Origin: SPDF01 sp963699825
Lineage (GTDB): Bacteria > Gemmatimonadota > Gemmatimonadetes > Gemmatimonadales > GWC2-71-9
Assembly: GCA_963699825.1 (NCBI GenBank)
Contig: CAVOVI010000001.1
Span: 124,001 to 188,000 of the forward strand
Direction of reading: 5' to 3'
Length of the DNA: 64,000 nucleotides
The position numbers were made by a program, and so were the translations under genes. How positions within the stretch are numbered: position 1 is the first letter of the stretch; each line of letters starts with the position of its first letter. This document shows, one piece after another, positions 49,432-58,437 of this stretch. A model generated the notes under the pieces. The model was not told the origin of the DNA and searched no databases. It worked only from the letters and a program-made list of their open reading frames with translations.

Positions 49432-51428
49432 CGACCCAGCTGAGCCCGCAACTGCGGTTCGACGGTTTCGTCGTGGGAGCCGCCAACCGATTGGCGGCCA
49501 CCGCCGCCCGCGCCGTCGCGGAATCGCCCGGCACTGGATACAACCCCCTTTTCATCTACGCGCGCCCCGGGCTGGGAAAGACACACCTGCTGATGGCCAT
49601 CGGCCACGCGGCCCAGGCCATCAATCCGGCGCTGAACGTCGAGTACGTGACGCTCGACGATTTCGTCGAAGCGTTCCACACCGCGGTGGGTGCGGGGCAG
49701 GGCGACGTGTATCGCCGCCGCTTCGCGGAGGCGGACATCCTCCTCCTCGACGATGTGCAGTTCGTCGCGCATCGCCGTGAGACCCAGGCGGAGCTGCTTC
49801 GCCTGGTCGATCAGATGCAGGCGAGCGGGCGGCAGATCGTCCTGAGCAGCGACCGCCCCCCCGCCGATATCGAAGCGTTCGATGAGCGACTGCTCCGGCG
49901 CGTGGCGGGCGGCCTGGTGATCGACATCGCCCCTCCCGACTACGAGACGCGCGTGGCGATCCTCCGCCGCAAGGCGGAGGAGCGACAGGTCACGTTTCAG
50001 CCACGGGTGCTGGAGGCTGTGGCGGCGCTCGCGCTCGAGAGTGTGCGCGAGTTGATCGGGGCGCTCAACCGGCTCGTCGCCTTCCAGGCAGCCGGCAACG
50101 GGTCGCTCGACGCCGATCAGGCGCGGCTCGTGCTTGGCGTCCGCGCCACAGCAGCCGACGTTCCCGTCGAGGGGGCCGTCGCCGAGGAGGCGGCCGAGGA
50201 GGACGATGTCGTCGCACCTCCGGTGGCGGACGGGGAGGTGGACGCGCCGCCCGTGGACGAATTCGGAGACTTCCTCAGTGAGGTGGCCGATACGCTCACG
50301 CGTCAGGTCGAAGGGTGGCGCCGCCGGGTCGAGGAGGCCGTCGCGCGATGGGAGGGGCAGGGGTATCGCACGGATCGGTTGCGCGGGCTTCTCGAACGCG
50401 GCGTCGACGGCGATCCCGCCGAGGCGCTCGCGTCGTTCGTGGCGGACATCGAGACCCTCCAGGCGATGCGGGCCGAAGCGGAGGCGCTGGCGGCGGAACT
50501 CGCGAACGACCCGGTCTTCCGGAACCCCGATGGGATCCCTGAGGCCGGGGCGTTTCTGGAGAAGGCACGTGAAGAGGGCGCGCCTCCGCCCGAGCCGGAG
50601 CCCGTGTGGGCGTTCGACGACCTGGTGGAGTCGGAGGGGAACCGCGTCGCGCTGCGGTCGGCCCGCGAAGCCGCAAGCCGCCCCGGCGTGGCCTACAATC
50701 CGCTCGTCATCATCGGCGGGGCTGGCGTGGGCAAGACGCACCTGCTCCATGCCGTCGGCAACCTCCTGCAGTCGGCCCCCCAGGCGGCCGTGGCCTGCCT
50801 CAGTGCGCAGGACTTCTCCGAGGAGCTGATCGAGGCGATCGAGCGGGAGCGAATCGCGCCGTGGCGCGCGCGGTACCGGCGAGTGACCGCGTTTCTGCTC
50901 GATGATGTACAGCTGCTCGCCCACCGGGAGCGCACCCAGGAGGAGCTCTACCTCCTCTACAACCAGCTGGTGGAACAGGGTGCACAGCTCGTGTTCACCG
51001 CCTCGGCCGAGCCGGCGGAGATCGATGGGTTCGAGGAGCGTCTGTCGAGCCGGATGAGCGGCGGGTTGGTGGTCCACCTGCCGGCACCGGAGCGTGAGGT
51101 CCGGCAGGCGGTCATCGAACGACTGCTGGGCGCCCGGTATGGCAAGGCCGACGCCGAACTGGCGAGCTACCTCGCCGGGCGGCCTGCAGAATCCGTCCGT
51201 GCCGTCCAGGCGCTCGTCCAACGCATCGAAGCGGCAGCCGATGCGCGGCACACCGACCCCGACGTGGCGTTGGCGCGGGAGGTGCTCGAAGGCACGGCCC
51301 CCCGGGCTCCCCGCCCGGCGCCGGGCGTGCGCACCAGCGGCGTGGGGGCGGGTGGGTTCCGGAGTCCCGAAAAGGGCGTCTGGGAATGGCCGGACCTCAG
51401 TGAGCGGCTGATCGAGGAGTGGCGCTGA
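49428..51428 (+). CDS. Tandem DnaA-type AAA+ ATPase protein
   Basis: A 666-residue protein with two DnaA/Hda-like AAA+ cores. Core 1 (about 8-225): FDGFVVGAANRL, Walker A ARPGLGKT (Lys 51), Walker B LLLDDVQF (Asp 108-109), sensor LSSDRPP and arginine-finger region RLLRRVAGGL. Core 2 (about 395-600): FDDLVESEGNRVA, Walker A GGAGVGKT (Lys 436), FLLDDVQLL and RLSSRMSGGL. Between them lies an acidic, helical linker. DnaA's DNA-binding domain IV is absent. Both ATPases look intact. The context is MglA upstream and DUF4388 downstream, not replication. The function is unknown; an ATP-driven assembly or localisation factor is one possibility. Confidence 0.85.
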   Translation: MTTQLSPQLRFDGFVVGAANRLAATAARAVAESPGTGYNPLFIYARPGLGKTHLLMAIGHAAQAINPALNVEYVTLDDFVEAFHTAVGAGQGDVYRRRFAEADILLLDDVQFVAHRRETQAELLRLVDQMQASGRQIVLSSDRPPADIEAFDERLLRRVAGGLVIDIAPPDYETRVAILRRKAEERQVTFQPRVLEAVAALALESVRELIGALNRLVAFQAAGNGSLDADQARLVLGVRATAADVPVEGAVAEEAAEEDDVVAPPVADGEVDAPPVDEFGDFLSEVADTLTRQVEGWRRRVEEAVARWEGQGYRTDRLRGLLERGVDGDPAEALASFVADIETLQAMRAEAEALAAELANDPVFRNPDGIPEAGAFLEKAREEGAPPPEPEPVWAFDDLVESEGNRVALRSAREAASRPGVAYNPLVIIGGAGVGKTHLLHAVGNLLQSAPQAAVACLSAQDFSEELIEAIERERIAPWRARYRRVTAFLLDDVQLLAHRERTQEELYLLYNQLVEQGAQLVFTASAEPAEIDGFEERLSSRMSGGLVVHLPAPEREVRQAVIERLLGARYGKADAELASYLAGRPAESVRAVQALVQRIEAAADARHTDPDVALAREVLEGTAPRAPRPAPGVRTSGVGAGGFRSPEKGVWEWPDLSERLIEEWR

Positions 51429-53049
51429 TGGCCATCAAGGGCAGCCTCAAGGAAGCCAGCCTTCCCGACGTCATCCAACTCCTGGCCCTCGGTCGAAAGA
51501 CCGGCTGTCTCGCTGTGGCCGACCGCCAGAACTTCGGCTACACCTACTTCGACGACGGGCGGATCATCTACGCCTCCATCGTGAATCGACGCGATCGGAT
51601 CGGCGACCTGCTGGTCCGGAACGGGCGGATCACCGATGCGCAGCTCCGCGCGGCCGTGGACCTCCAGGCGGGAGACCGGGACCGCAAACTCGGCGAGATC
51701 CTCGTCGAACTCGGTCATATCACCCGGGCCGAACTCGAGGATCACATCAGGGTCCAGGTGGAGGAGGCGGTCTACTTCCTGTTCACCTGGAGCAGCGGAA
51801 CATTCAACTTCGAGGCGGGCGTCCGGCCGGAGCGGGAGGACTTCCTCGTGTCCATCAACCCGGAATCGCTGCTCCTCGAGGGCGCGCGGCGGGTGGACGA
51901 GTGGAGCCTGATCGCCAAGAAGATCCCCTCGCTCGACATCGTGTTTGAAGTGGACCAGGAGCGGCTCCAGGCGGCCGGCGTCCGCCTGAGCGACGAACAG
52001 GAGGCCATCCTCACCCTCCTCAACGGTCGCAACGACGTTCAGGATGTCATGGACGCCTCCGGCCTGGTGGAGTTCGAGGTGGGCAAGGCAATCTACGGCC
52101 TGCTGTCCGCCGGTTTCGTCCGGCGCGTCGGCACGTCGGCCACGCAGCAGTCGGAGCGCGTGAACGACGCACGGGTCGAAGAGCACCGCAATCTGGGGAT
52201 CGCCTTCTACAAGACGGGAATGTTCGAGGAGGCGGAGCGGGAGTTCCGGCGCGTCGCCGAACTGCGTCCGACGGAGGGGAACGCGCCGTTCTATCTGGGA
52301 TTGATCGCCCTGCGGCAGGCGCGGTGGGAAGACGCCGTCGGCGGCGTTTCGCAGCGCCATCGACCTCGGCGGGGCGCGCCCGGCGGGTCTGCACAACCTC
52401 GCGCTTGCCCTTGAGCGGGCTGGCCGGTTGGCCGAGGCGGAGGCCGCGGCGTGCGGAAACGGTGGCACGCGCCCCCGGGGACGCCCGGCCGATGCTGCTC
52501 TGGGGTGTGATCGCGCTGAAGCGGGAAGACCCTGAGGTGGCCGAAGGACGACTGGCAAAGGCGCGCGACCTGCTCCAGGGCAAGACCATTCCCCCGCTCT
52601 GGTTCTGGGCTGCGGCGCTCGCCGCGGGATCGGCCGGCGAGATGGAACGCGCCGTCGCCGTGGCCAAGGAGGGTACCAAGGCCTGGCCCCAGCATCCCGT
52701 GCTGCGGAACAACCTGGCTGTCCTGCTCGAGGCGACCGGCGACCTCGCCGCGGCGGAGACGCTGCTGCGAGCGGCGCTCGCTGACGAACCGAGCCTGCCG
52801 CAGTTGTCCAAGAACCTGGGCGACCTGCTCTATCGCGCCGGCCGCTACGACGATGCCCAGGTGGCGTTCGACCGCGCCGCGAAGCTCGCGCCCGACCTCG
52901 GGGATGATCTCTATTTCAAGCTGGGCAACCTCGCGTTCCGGCAGCGCGACCGCGACCGCGCGCGCCAATGCTGGAGCCGCGCCGCCGAATTGAACCCCGG
53001 GCACCAGCTCGCGCGATCGAACCTCGAGATCCTGGACGTGCCGGCGTGA
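51428..53049 (+). CDS. DUF4388 protein with winged-helix and TPR regions, second copy, two frame changes
   Basis: About 540 residues. DUF4388 opens IKGSLKEASLPDVIQLLALGRKTGCLAV. A winged-helix-like part follows (AILTLLNGRNDVQDVMDASGLVEFEVGKAI), then a longer TPR tail than in the first copy. +1 changes near 52341 (into AAFRSAIDLGG) and 52456 (into AETVARAPGDARPM) must be corrected; TPRs continue to 53049. ATG at 51428 overlaps the ATPase stop by one base, and the end overlaps the cheR GTG. The shared architecture with 45995-47152 indicates an old duplication around the GTPase core. Confidence 0.8.
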
Positions 53050-53867
53050 TCCCCGACGACGAAGCGGGCTTCAAGGCGTTGACGCGTCGCATTTCCCAGC
53101 AGGCGGACTTGAGCCTCGACGCATACAAGGACAAGTGTCTTCGCCGACGGCTCCTCGTCCGGATGCGCGCCTGCAGCGCGCACACCTACGACGAGTACAT
53201 GGCGGTGCTCGACCGAAAGCCGGAGGAATGGGAGAAGCTCAAGGATGCGCTCACCATCAACGTGACCCGCTTCTACCGAAACTCGGAAACCTGGGATCGA
53301 CTGCGGACCGACCTCTTGCCGGAGCTGCTCCGGGCGCGAAACGGGCGGTTGGCGGCCTGGAGCGCGGGATGCTCCTCGGGTGAGGAGCCGTACACCCTCG
53401 CGATGCTGTGTGTGGAAGCGGCGGAGGCGGCGGGGCATCCGTCGTGGGCCGGCCGGGTGCGGATCAACGCCACCGACATCGATCGCGGCAGCCTGGAGCG
53501 TGCGGCCGCCGGCGCGTATCCGCAGCAGGCCTTCATGGAGGCACCGGCGTGGATCACGGAGAAGTACTGCACCAGGGTTGGGGAGTCGTGGCAGGTGAAC
53601 GACGCTGTCCGCCAAATGGTCACCGTGCACCGGTTCGACCTGACCCAGGAGGCCATCCCGCTGGAGGCCTACGATCTCATCTTCTGTCGGAACGTCGTGA
53701 TCTACTTCGATCGCCCCATGCAGGAGCGGTTGTTTGCGCAGTTCGCCGCGGCATTGCGGCCCGGCGGCATCCTCGTGCTCGGTAAGGTCGAAACGCTTCT
53801 CGGCACAGCCCGGGAGCGCCTGACACTCGTCGACGCCCGTGAACGGATCTTTCGGAGGGCGGCATGA
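53046..53867 (+). CDS. cheR: Chemoreceptor methyltransferase
   Basis: Methylates receptor glutamates with SAM for adaptation. 273 residues. The helical N-terminal domain (YKDKCLRRRLLVRMRA, LTINVTRFYRNSETW) is followed by the SAM-binding core AAWSAGCSSGEEPYTLAML, INATDIDRGSLERA and YDLIFCRNVVIYFDRPMQE. No C-terminal pentapeptide-binding or TPR extension is present. GTG at 53046 overlaps the DUF4388 gene. Its presence implies receptors elsewhere in the genome, since none is encoded here. Confidence 0.94.
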   Translation: MIPDDEAGFKALTRRISQQADLSLDAYKDKCLRRRLLVRMRACSAHTYDEYMAVLDRKPEEWEKLKDALTINVTRFYRNSETWDRLRTDLLPELLRARNGRLAAWSAGCSSGEEPYTLAMLCVEAAEAAGHPSWAGRVRINATDIDRGSLERAAAGAYPQQAFMEAPAWITEKYCTRVGESWQVNDAVRQMVTVHRFDLTQEAIPLEAYDLIFCRNVVIYFDRPMQERLFAQFAAALRPGGILVLGKVETLLGTARERLTLVDARERIFRRAA

Positions 53868-54352
53868 GCACGGGCGAAATCCTGGTCCACGTGGCGGAGT
53901 TCAAGACCGGCGGAAAGGGCGACGTGTTGCTGACCATCGGCCTGGGGAGCTGCGTGGCGGTCATGCTGTACGATGCGGAGGCCAAGGTGGGTGGGATGGC
54001 CCACATCCTCCTTCCCTCGCCATCGCTCAGCCGTCTCGACCAGAATCCCGGCAAGTTTCCGCAGACCGCGGTCCCGCTCCTGCTCCAGGAGATGGTCGGG
54101 CGGGGCGCCCAGGCCGCGCGCATCACGGCGCGGATCGCCGGCGGTGCGTCGATGTTCGCCAACCTGCAGCCTGCGGGCACGATCCAGATGGGTGAACGCA
54201 ACCTGGTGGCCGTGCGCTCGGTCCTGACCCATCACTCGATTCCGCTGGTCGGCAGCGAGGTGGGCGGCGACTTCGGGCGGACGGTACGCCTCTTTCCGGA
54301 CGACGGACGAATCGAGGTGTCGACCGTGCGGCGGGGAGTGGCGCATCTCTAG
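53864..54352 (+). CDS. cheD: Chemoreceptor glutamine deamidase
   Basis: A 162-residue CheD. The catalytic Cys 30 lies in TIGLGSCVAVMLYD and His 46 in GGMAHILLPSPS. ARIAGGASMF and HHSIPLVGSEVGGDFGRTV complete the family pattern. CheD deamidates receptor Gln residues and, where CheC exists, is a CheC activator; both genes are in this operon. ATGA overlap with cheR. Confidence 0.94.
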   Translation: MSTGEILVHVAEFKTGGKGDVLLTIGLGSCVAVMLYDAEAKVGGMAHILLPSPSLSRLDQNPGKFPQTAVPLLLQEMVGRGAQAARITARIAGGASMFANLQPAGTIQMGERNLVAVRSVLTHHSIPLVGSEVGGDFGRTVRLFPDDGRIEVSTVRRGVAHL

Positions 54353-54362
54353 CCTCCCGACC

Positions 54363-55409
54363 GTGCTGGTCGCGGACGACAGCGCGTTGATGCGACGCCT
54401 GCTCACCGAAGTCATCGACGGGTCGGGGGAGTTTCGCGTGGTCACGACCGCCCGGAACGGGCTCGATGCGCTGCGGAAGGTGCACGAATACCAGCCCGAC
54501 CTGGTGACGATGGACCTCGAAATGCCGGAACTCGACGGCCTCGGGGCCATTGGCTACTTGATGTCGGAATCTCCGCGGCCGGTGGTCGTCGTCAGTTCGT
54601 ATGCCGGCCCCGGCACCGCGGGTGCAATTCGTGCGCTCGAGCTCGGCGCCGTGGAACTGGTGGCCAAGGAGGCTGGACGCGACGAGGCGTCGCGCGACCG
54701 ATTTGGCATCCGTGTCCTCGCGGCACTGCGGGCGGCCCGGGCGGCGGACATCTACCGGCTGCCGATGCTCGCCAGGCCCAATCGTCCCGAGATCCCCGCC
54801 GGGCTCTTCGCGCTGCCGGGCCGGGCGCGGTTCTGCGTGGCGATCGCCGCGTCGACTGGCGGGCCGCGCGCGCTGGCGGAAGTCGTGCCGCGGATCGCAC
54901 GCGGGCACCACGCCGCGGTGGTGATCGTCCAGCACATGCCGCCGCGCTTCACGCGGAGCCTCGCGGAGCGGCTGTCGGCGCAGAGCGACCTCGCGGTGGT
55001 CGAGGCGGAGCAGGGCGCCCCGCTCGTTTCCGACACCGCCTACATCGCACCGGGGGATTATCATATGCGAGTGACGGGGGGAGCCGACGGCCTCTCCCTC
55101 ATCCTCGATCAGGGCCCGCCGCTCTGGGGTGTGCGGCCCGCCGCCGACCCCCTCTTCCGATCGGTCGCCCAGGTCTTCAGCAACAGGGCCATCGGGGTCG
55201 TCCTCACCGGTCTCGGACGCGACGGCGCCGAAGGGCTCCGGCAAATCCACGATGCGGGAGGGACGGGCATCGCGCAGGATCAGGATAGCTCGACGATCTT
55301 CGGCATGCCGAAGGAGGCCCAGGCCGCCGGAGGCGCCGACCTCGTCCTCCCCGTTTCGGAAGTGGGCGCGCGCGTCTCGGCCCTCCTCGCCAGGATGAAC
55401 GCGGCGTGA
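54363..55409 (+). CDS. cheB: Chemotaxis response regulator / methylesterase
   Basis: A 348-residue CheB. The receiver domain has acidic residues VADDSALM and phospho-acceptor Asp 51 (VTMDLEMPELDG). The methylesterase domain has IAASTGGPRAL with catalytic Ser, QHMPPRFTRSLAERL with His, and LTGLGRDGAEGLRQIHDAGG with Asp. It removes receptor methyl groups and deamidates. GTG at 54363, ten bases after cheD; the end overlaps the next CheW gene. Confidence 0.95.
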   Translation: MLVADDSALMRRLLTEVIDGSGEFRVVTTARNGLDALRKVHEYQPDLVTMDLEMPELDGLGAIGYLMSESPRPVVVVSSYAGPGTAGAIRALELGAVELVAKEAGRDEASRDRFGIRVLAALRAARAADIYRLPMLARPNRPEIPAGLFALPGRARFCVAIAASTGGPRALAEVVPRIARGHHAAVVIVQHMPPRFTRSLAERLSAQSDLAVVEAEQGAPLVSDTAYIAPGDYHMRVTGGADGLSLILDQGPPLWGVRPAADPLFRSVAQVFSNRAIGVVLTGLGRDGAEGLRQIHDAGGTGIAQDQDSSTIFGMPKEAQAAGGADLVLPVSEVGARVSALLARMNAA

Positions 55410-55843
55410 GCGCGACCGGCATCTGCCAGTATCTCCTCGTGCAGGTCGGCGGCAGGGACATCGGCCTCGACGTGGCGGAAGTGCTCGAAGTCGTGGATCT
55501 GGCGGCGACGTTTCCGGTGCCGTCCACTGACGCCGCGGTGCGCGGCGTGGTGGCGGTGCGGGAACGACTGGTGCCGGTCGTGAATCTTGCTGCGGTGCTG
55601 TGGGGCGGCGCCTGTCCGGCCACCGTTGGTGCGGTCGGGGTTCTTGCCAAGGCGGGACGCCAGCGCGTCTGCCTGGAAGTGGACGGGGCGGAGGCGGTGC
55701 TCGCCGAAGAAGTGGTGCCGGTGCCGGCGGGACAGTCACTCCCCTGGGCGCTGGGTGTGGCGCGACGCGACGGCGCGTTGGTCCCAATACTTGACCTCAA
55801 GGCCCTGGGAGTCCGACTCCTGGGCGGGAAGAGCGGTCCATGA
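55406..55843 (+). CDS. CheW-like protein, second copy
   Basis: A 145-residue CheW domain: YLLVQVGGRDIGLDVAEVLEVVDL, GVVAVRERLVPVVNLAAVLWGG and GVARRDGALVPILDLKALGV. The conserved GxxxxRG..PVxDL core is slightly altered (RERLVPVVNL). It overlaps cheB upstream and the third CheW downstream by four bases each. A role as an alternative coupling protein is likely. Confidence 0.8.
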   Translation: MSATGICQYLLVQVGGRDIGLDVAEVLEVVDLAATFPVPSTDAAVRGVVAVRERLVPVVNLAAVLWGGACPATVGAVGVLAKAGRQRVCLEVDGAEAVLAEEVVPVPAGQSLPWALGVARRDGALVPILDLKALGVRLLGGKSGP

Positions 55844-56301
55844 CGACCGGCGACGACATTCAGGTGGTGATCTTCCGGGGCGGAACGCAGGAATTCGCCC
55901 TGGAAATTTCCCAGGTGGACCGGATCCTTCGCTATCAGGAGCCATCCCCGGTGCCGAGTGCCCCCGATTTTCTCGAAGGGGTGCTCCCCTACGGTGGTGG
56001 GGTCGTGCCGGTCGTGGATTTGCGGAAGCGGCTCGAGCTGCCGGCTGCCCGTGCCGAGGAGACCCGGGTGATGATCGTGACGATGGACGGCCAGCGCGTT
56101 GGCATGGTGGTCGATGGGGTCCGAGAGGTGCTCCGGGTGGACAGTCGCCGGATCGCCCCGCCGCCGCCGATGGTGCGCGGGCTCGCGGCCAAGTACATCC
56201 TCGGCGTGCTGACGCTCGAGGACCGCACGGTGATCCTTCTGCAGGCCGGCCGCCTCTTCAGCAGCGAAGAACGGCTGCAGCTCGAGGCCGCTGGTTCGTG
56301 A
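55840..56301 (+). CDS. cheW: CheW-like protein, third copy
   Basis: A 153-residue CheW protein with canonical blocks: VVIFRGGTQEFALEISQVDRIL, LEGVLPYGGGVVPVVDLRKRL and VGMVVDGVREVLRVD. Of the three copies this most closely matches classical CheW. Start ATG overlaps the preceding stop, and its stop overlaps the GTG of the TPR gene. Confidence 0.88.
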   Translation: MTTGDDIQVVIFRGGTQEFALEISQVDRILRYQEPSPVPSAPDFLEGVLPYGGGVVPVVDLRKRLELPAARAEETRVMIVTMDGQRVGMVVDGVREVLRVDSRRIAPPPPMVRGLAAKYILGVLTLEDRTVILLQAGRLFSSEERLQLEAAGS

Positions 56302-57170
56302 GCGAAGCCTGGCTCAGCGACCTGCGCGACGAGTACGCCGCGCTCGCCGCCCGTCTCGCCGCCGTGCCTACCGGCGCAGACCGCCAGGCGATCAAGCGCG
56401 ATATCGTGGCCTATTTCAAGCGCGTGGACGGCGCGCTTGGTGAGTTGGCCGCGCTGAAGGAGCAGATCCGCGGGCTGGTGGAACAGTACAAGCAGCTGTC
56501 CGCGGATACCGAGAGCGGAGCGGCCCCGCAGTTTTCCGGCGCGCGGCCGGTGCTGCAGGCCGATCACCTGGGGGCGTCGACCTTCATCGAGAAGGGCTGG
56601 AGCCTGATCTCTCTCGGGGATTTTCCCGGAGCCATCCAGTCGCTCGACAAGGCGCTGGCCCTCGCACCCGAGGACATCCAGGCGCTGTCCCTGCTGGGGT
56701 GGGCCCAGATGCTCGCGGAGCAGTACGACGAAGCGCTCGGCACCTTTTCGAAGGTGCTGATGCGCGAGCCGGCAAACGCGCTCGCGCGAATCAACGTCGG
56801 GTATATCTGTCTGAAGAAGGGAATCTTCGGCGAGGCAATCGAACACCTCTCGCGGGCCATTCGCCTGGACAACGACCGGAAGGCGACTCTCTACGCCCAC
56901 TTCTACCTGGGCCTCGTCTATCAGGAACGCGAGATGTACGAGGATGCCGAGGCGTTCTTCCGGAAGGCGCTGGGGCTTGGCCCCAACCTGATCGAGGCGT
57001 ACTACGAGCTCGGCCGAGCCCTCTGGTTTCTCGGCCGGCAGGACGACGCCCGGCAGACGTGGACCGATGGGCACAAGGCCAACAAGTTCAATCCCTGGGG
57101 CAAGCGCTGTCTGGAGTTGCTCGACCTTGCCGCCTCGGGAGGAGAGATCCCGCGCCGTTCGCCAGCCTGA
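56298..57170 (+). CDS. TPR protein at the end of the chemosensory operon
   Basis: A 290-residue protein. The N-terminal 75 residues are a charged coiled coil (GELAALKEQIRGLVEQYKQL). About five TPRs follow (TFIEKGWSLISLGDFPGAIQSL, LGLVYQEREMYEDAEAFFRKAL). No signal peptide. GTG at 56298 overlaps the last cheW by four bases, so it belongs to the operon and probably scaffolds its components. Confidence 0.8.
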   Translation: MSEAWLSDLRDEYAALAARLAAVPTGADRQAIKRDIVAYFKRVDGALGELAALKEQIRGLVEQYKQLSADTESGAAPQFSGARPVLQADHLGASTFIEKGWSLISLGDFPGAIQSLDKALALAPEDIQALSLLGWAQMLAEQYDEALGTFSKVLMREPANALARINVGYICLKKGIFGEAIEHLSRAIRLDNDRKATLYAHFYLGLVYQEREMYEDAEAFFRKALGLGPNLIEAYYELGRALWFLGRQDDARQTWTDGHKANKFNPWGKRCLELLDLAASGGEIPRRSPA

Positions 57171-58066
57171 TTCTCGCGTTCGCCCTTTGGCAGGGTGAGC
57201 CGACGGCCATCACCGTGGGGCGGGTCACCGCAGTGGCGTGGCCGGCCCAGGAGGCGCTCGCCGTCGGGCTGGCCGAGATCGCGGATCAGCCCGGCCCGTG
57301 GCCGGGGCTCGGCCCCAGGGATCTCGGCGAGATCCGTCTGGTCGTCACGGCCGATTCACAGGCGTTCCGCGAGTTTACCAGGGGCCGCCTGCCGGGGTGG
57401 GGAGCCGGCGCCGCATTTCCCGGCGGGCGAACGATCGTCCTGCGCGCGGATGCGGGCGATGTGATGGGGACCCTGCGCCATGAGCTGGCCCATCTCGCCC
57501 TGCATCAGGCGGTCCGGGGCAGGGTGCCCCTCTGGTTCGATGAGGGGTATGCCACGATGGCAAGTGGACAGTGGGACCTCTTCGACCGCCTCGGGTTGAA
57601 CCTCGCAGTGGCAAAAGGGCGGATCCCGGAACTCCGGGTGCTCGACGGGGAGTTGCGCGCGTCCGCACAGTCCGCGGACGTCGCCTACGCGCTGGCGGCG
57701 ACCGCGGTCATGGAGCTGGCCCGTCGGAATCCCACGGGCTCCCTGGAGCCGCTCTTCGAGCAACTGGCGGACGGGGTGCGGTTCGAGGATGCCGTGATTG
57801 CCACGACCGGGCTTTCGATCGACCGGTTCGACGAGGCGTGGCGGAAGAGTGTGCGGGCGCGGTTCGGCCTGGTGACCTGGATCGTCGGCACCGGCATCTG
57901 GCTGGGCATGGCCTTGCTCGTGGTGCTGGGATACGACCTGCGTCGCCGCAGGGACGCCCCCCGAAGGGCGGGTCTGGACGTGGGGTGGCACTATCCGCCG
58001 GAGGAGCCACCGGAAGTGACCTCAAATGAGGCCGCTGCGCTTGACCACCGTGAGCCACCCGGCTAG
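57167..58066 (+). CDS. Membrane-anchored metallopeptidase-like protein (HELAH)
   Basis: About 299 residues. A zinc-binding HELAH (in TLRHELAHLALH) sits near residue 106, followed by VPLWFDEGYATMASG, the pattern of the peptidase MA-like group. A C-terminal transmembrane helix (WIVGTGIWLGMALLVVLGY) is followed by an Arg-rich cytoplasmic tail. The best start is a CTG at 57167 overlapping the TPR stop (CTGA). It leaves a short hydrophobic leader ILAFALW; the next GTG would remove it. The substrate is unknown. It may be transcribed with the chemosensory operon. Confidence 0.68.
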   Translation: MILAFALWQGEPTAITVGRVTAVAWPAQEALAVGLAEIADQPGPWPGLGPRDLGEIRLVVTADSQAFREFTRGRLPGWGAGAAFPGGRTIVLRADAGDVMGTLRHELAHLALHQAVRGRVPLWFDEGYATMASGQWDLFDRLGLNLAVAKGRIPELRVLDGELRASAQSADVAYALAATAVMELARRNPTGSLEPLFEQLADGVRFEDAVIATTGLSIDRFDEAWRKSVRARFGLVTWIVGTGIWLGMALLVVLGYDLRRRRDAPRRAGLDVGWHYPPEEPPEVTSNEAAALDHREPPG

Positions 58067-58078
58067 CGTTAATAGCTT

Positions 58079-58270
58079 ATGCCCGAATCTTCTAAGCCGA
58101 CCAAGGCACGTGCTATCCCACTGGGGCCTCGGAACTTGGCCCTCCTCGCGGCGGGGGCCGTCTCGCTTCTGGCGGGATACTTGCTTCTCTCCTCAGGGAG
58201 TACCAGTCTCGCAGCCGTGTTGCTGGTCCTCGGTTATTGCGTCTTACTCCCATTGGGGATCGCGCTCTAG
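58079..58270 (+). CDS. Small two-helix membrane protein
   Basis: A 63-residue protein: a charged N-terminus, then two hydrophobic helices (LALLAAGAVSLLAGYLLL and AAVLLVLGYCVLLPLGIAL). No family is recognised beyond a general resemblance to short DUF3098-like proteins. TTGACC (58041-58046) and TAGCGT (58064-58069), 17 bases apart, lie just ahead of the ATG and could give a nearly leaderless transcript. Confidence 0.6.
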   Translation: MPESSKPTKARAIPLGPRNLALLAAGAVSLLAGYLLLSSGSTSLAAVLLVLGYCVLLPLGIAL

Positions 58271-58291
58271 CGCTGGACCGTATGGGCAGCC

Positions 58292-58365
58292 GGGCGAATA
58301 GCTCAGCTGGTTAGAGCGCCTGCCTTACACGCAGGATGTCGGGGGTTCGAATCCCTCTTCGCCCA
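58292..58365 (+). tRNA. tRNA-Val (TAC)
   Basis: Acceptor GGGCGAA pairs with TTCGCCC, discriminator A. D arm GCTC/GAGC. Anticodon stem CCTGC/GCAGG with loop CTTACAC, anticodon TAC. T arm GGGGG/CCCTC with TTCGAAT. A standard bacterial tRNA-Val; CCA not encoded. The gap 58366-58437 has only a GGAGG-like site before the next ATG. Confidence 0.95.
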
Positions 58366-58437
58366 TTGGCCGGGAGGAGCCACCTTCCGACCACAACGTG
58401 TTCGCCATCCGTCTTGAATTTCCAGGAGGCCGCAGGA

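Noticed and set aside
49155..51251. 698-codon minus-strand open frame opposite the double ATPase gene
   Set aside because: Antisense shadow; both AAA+ cores on the plus strand are intact.
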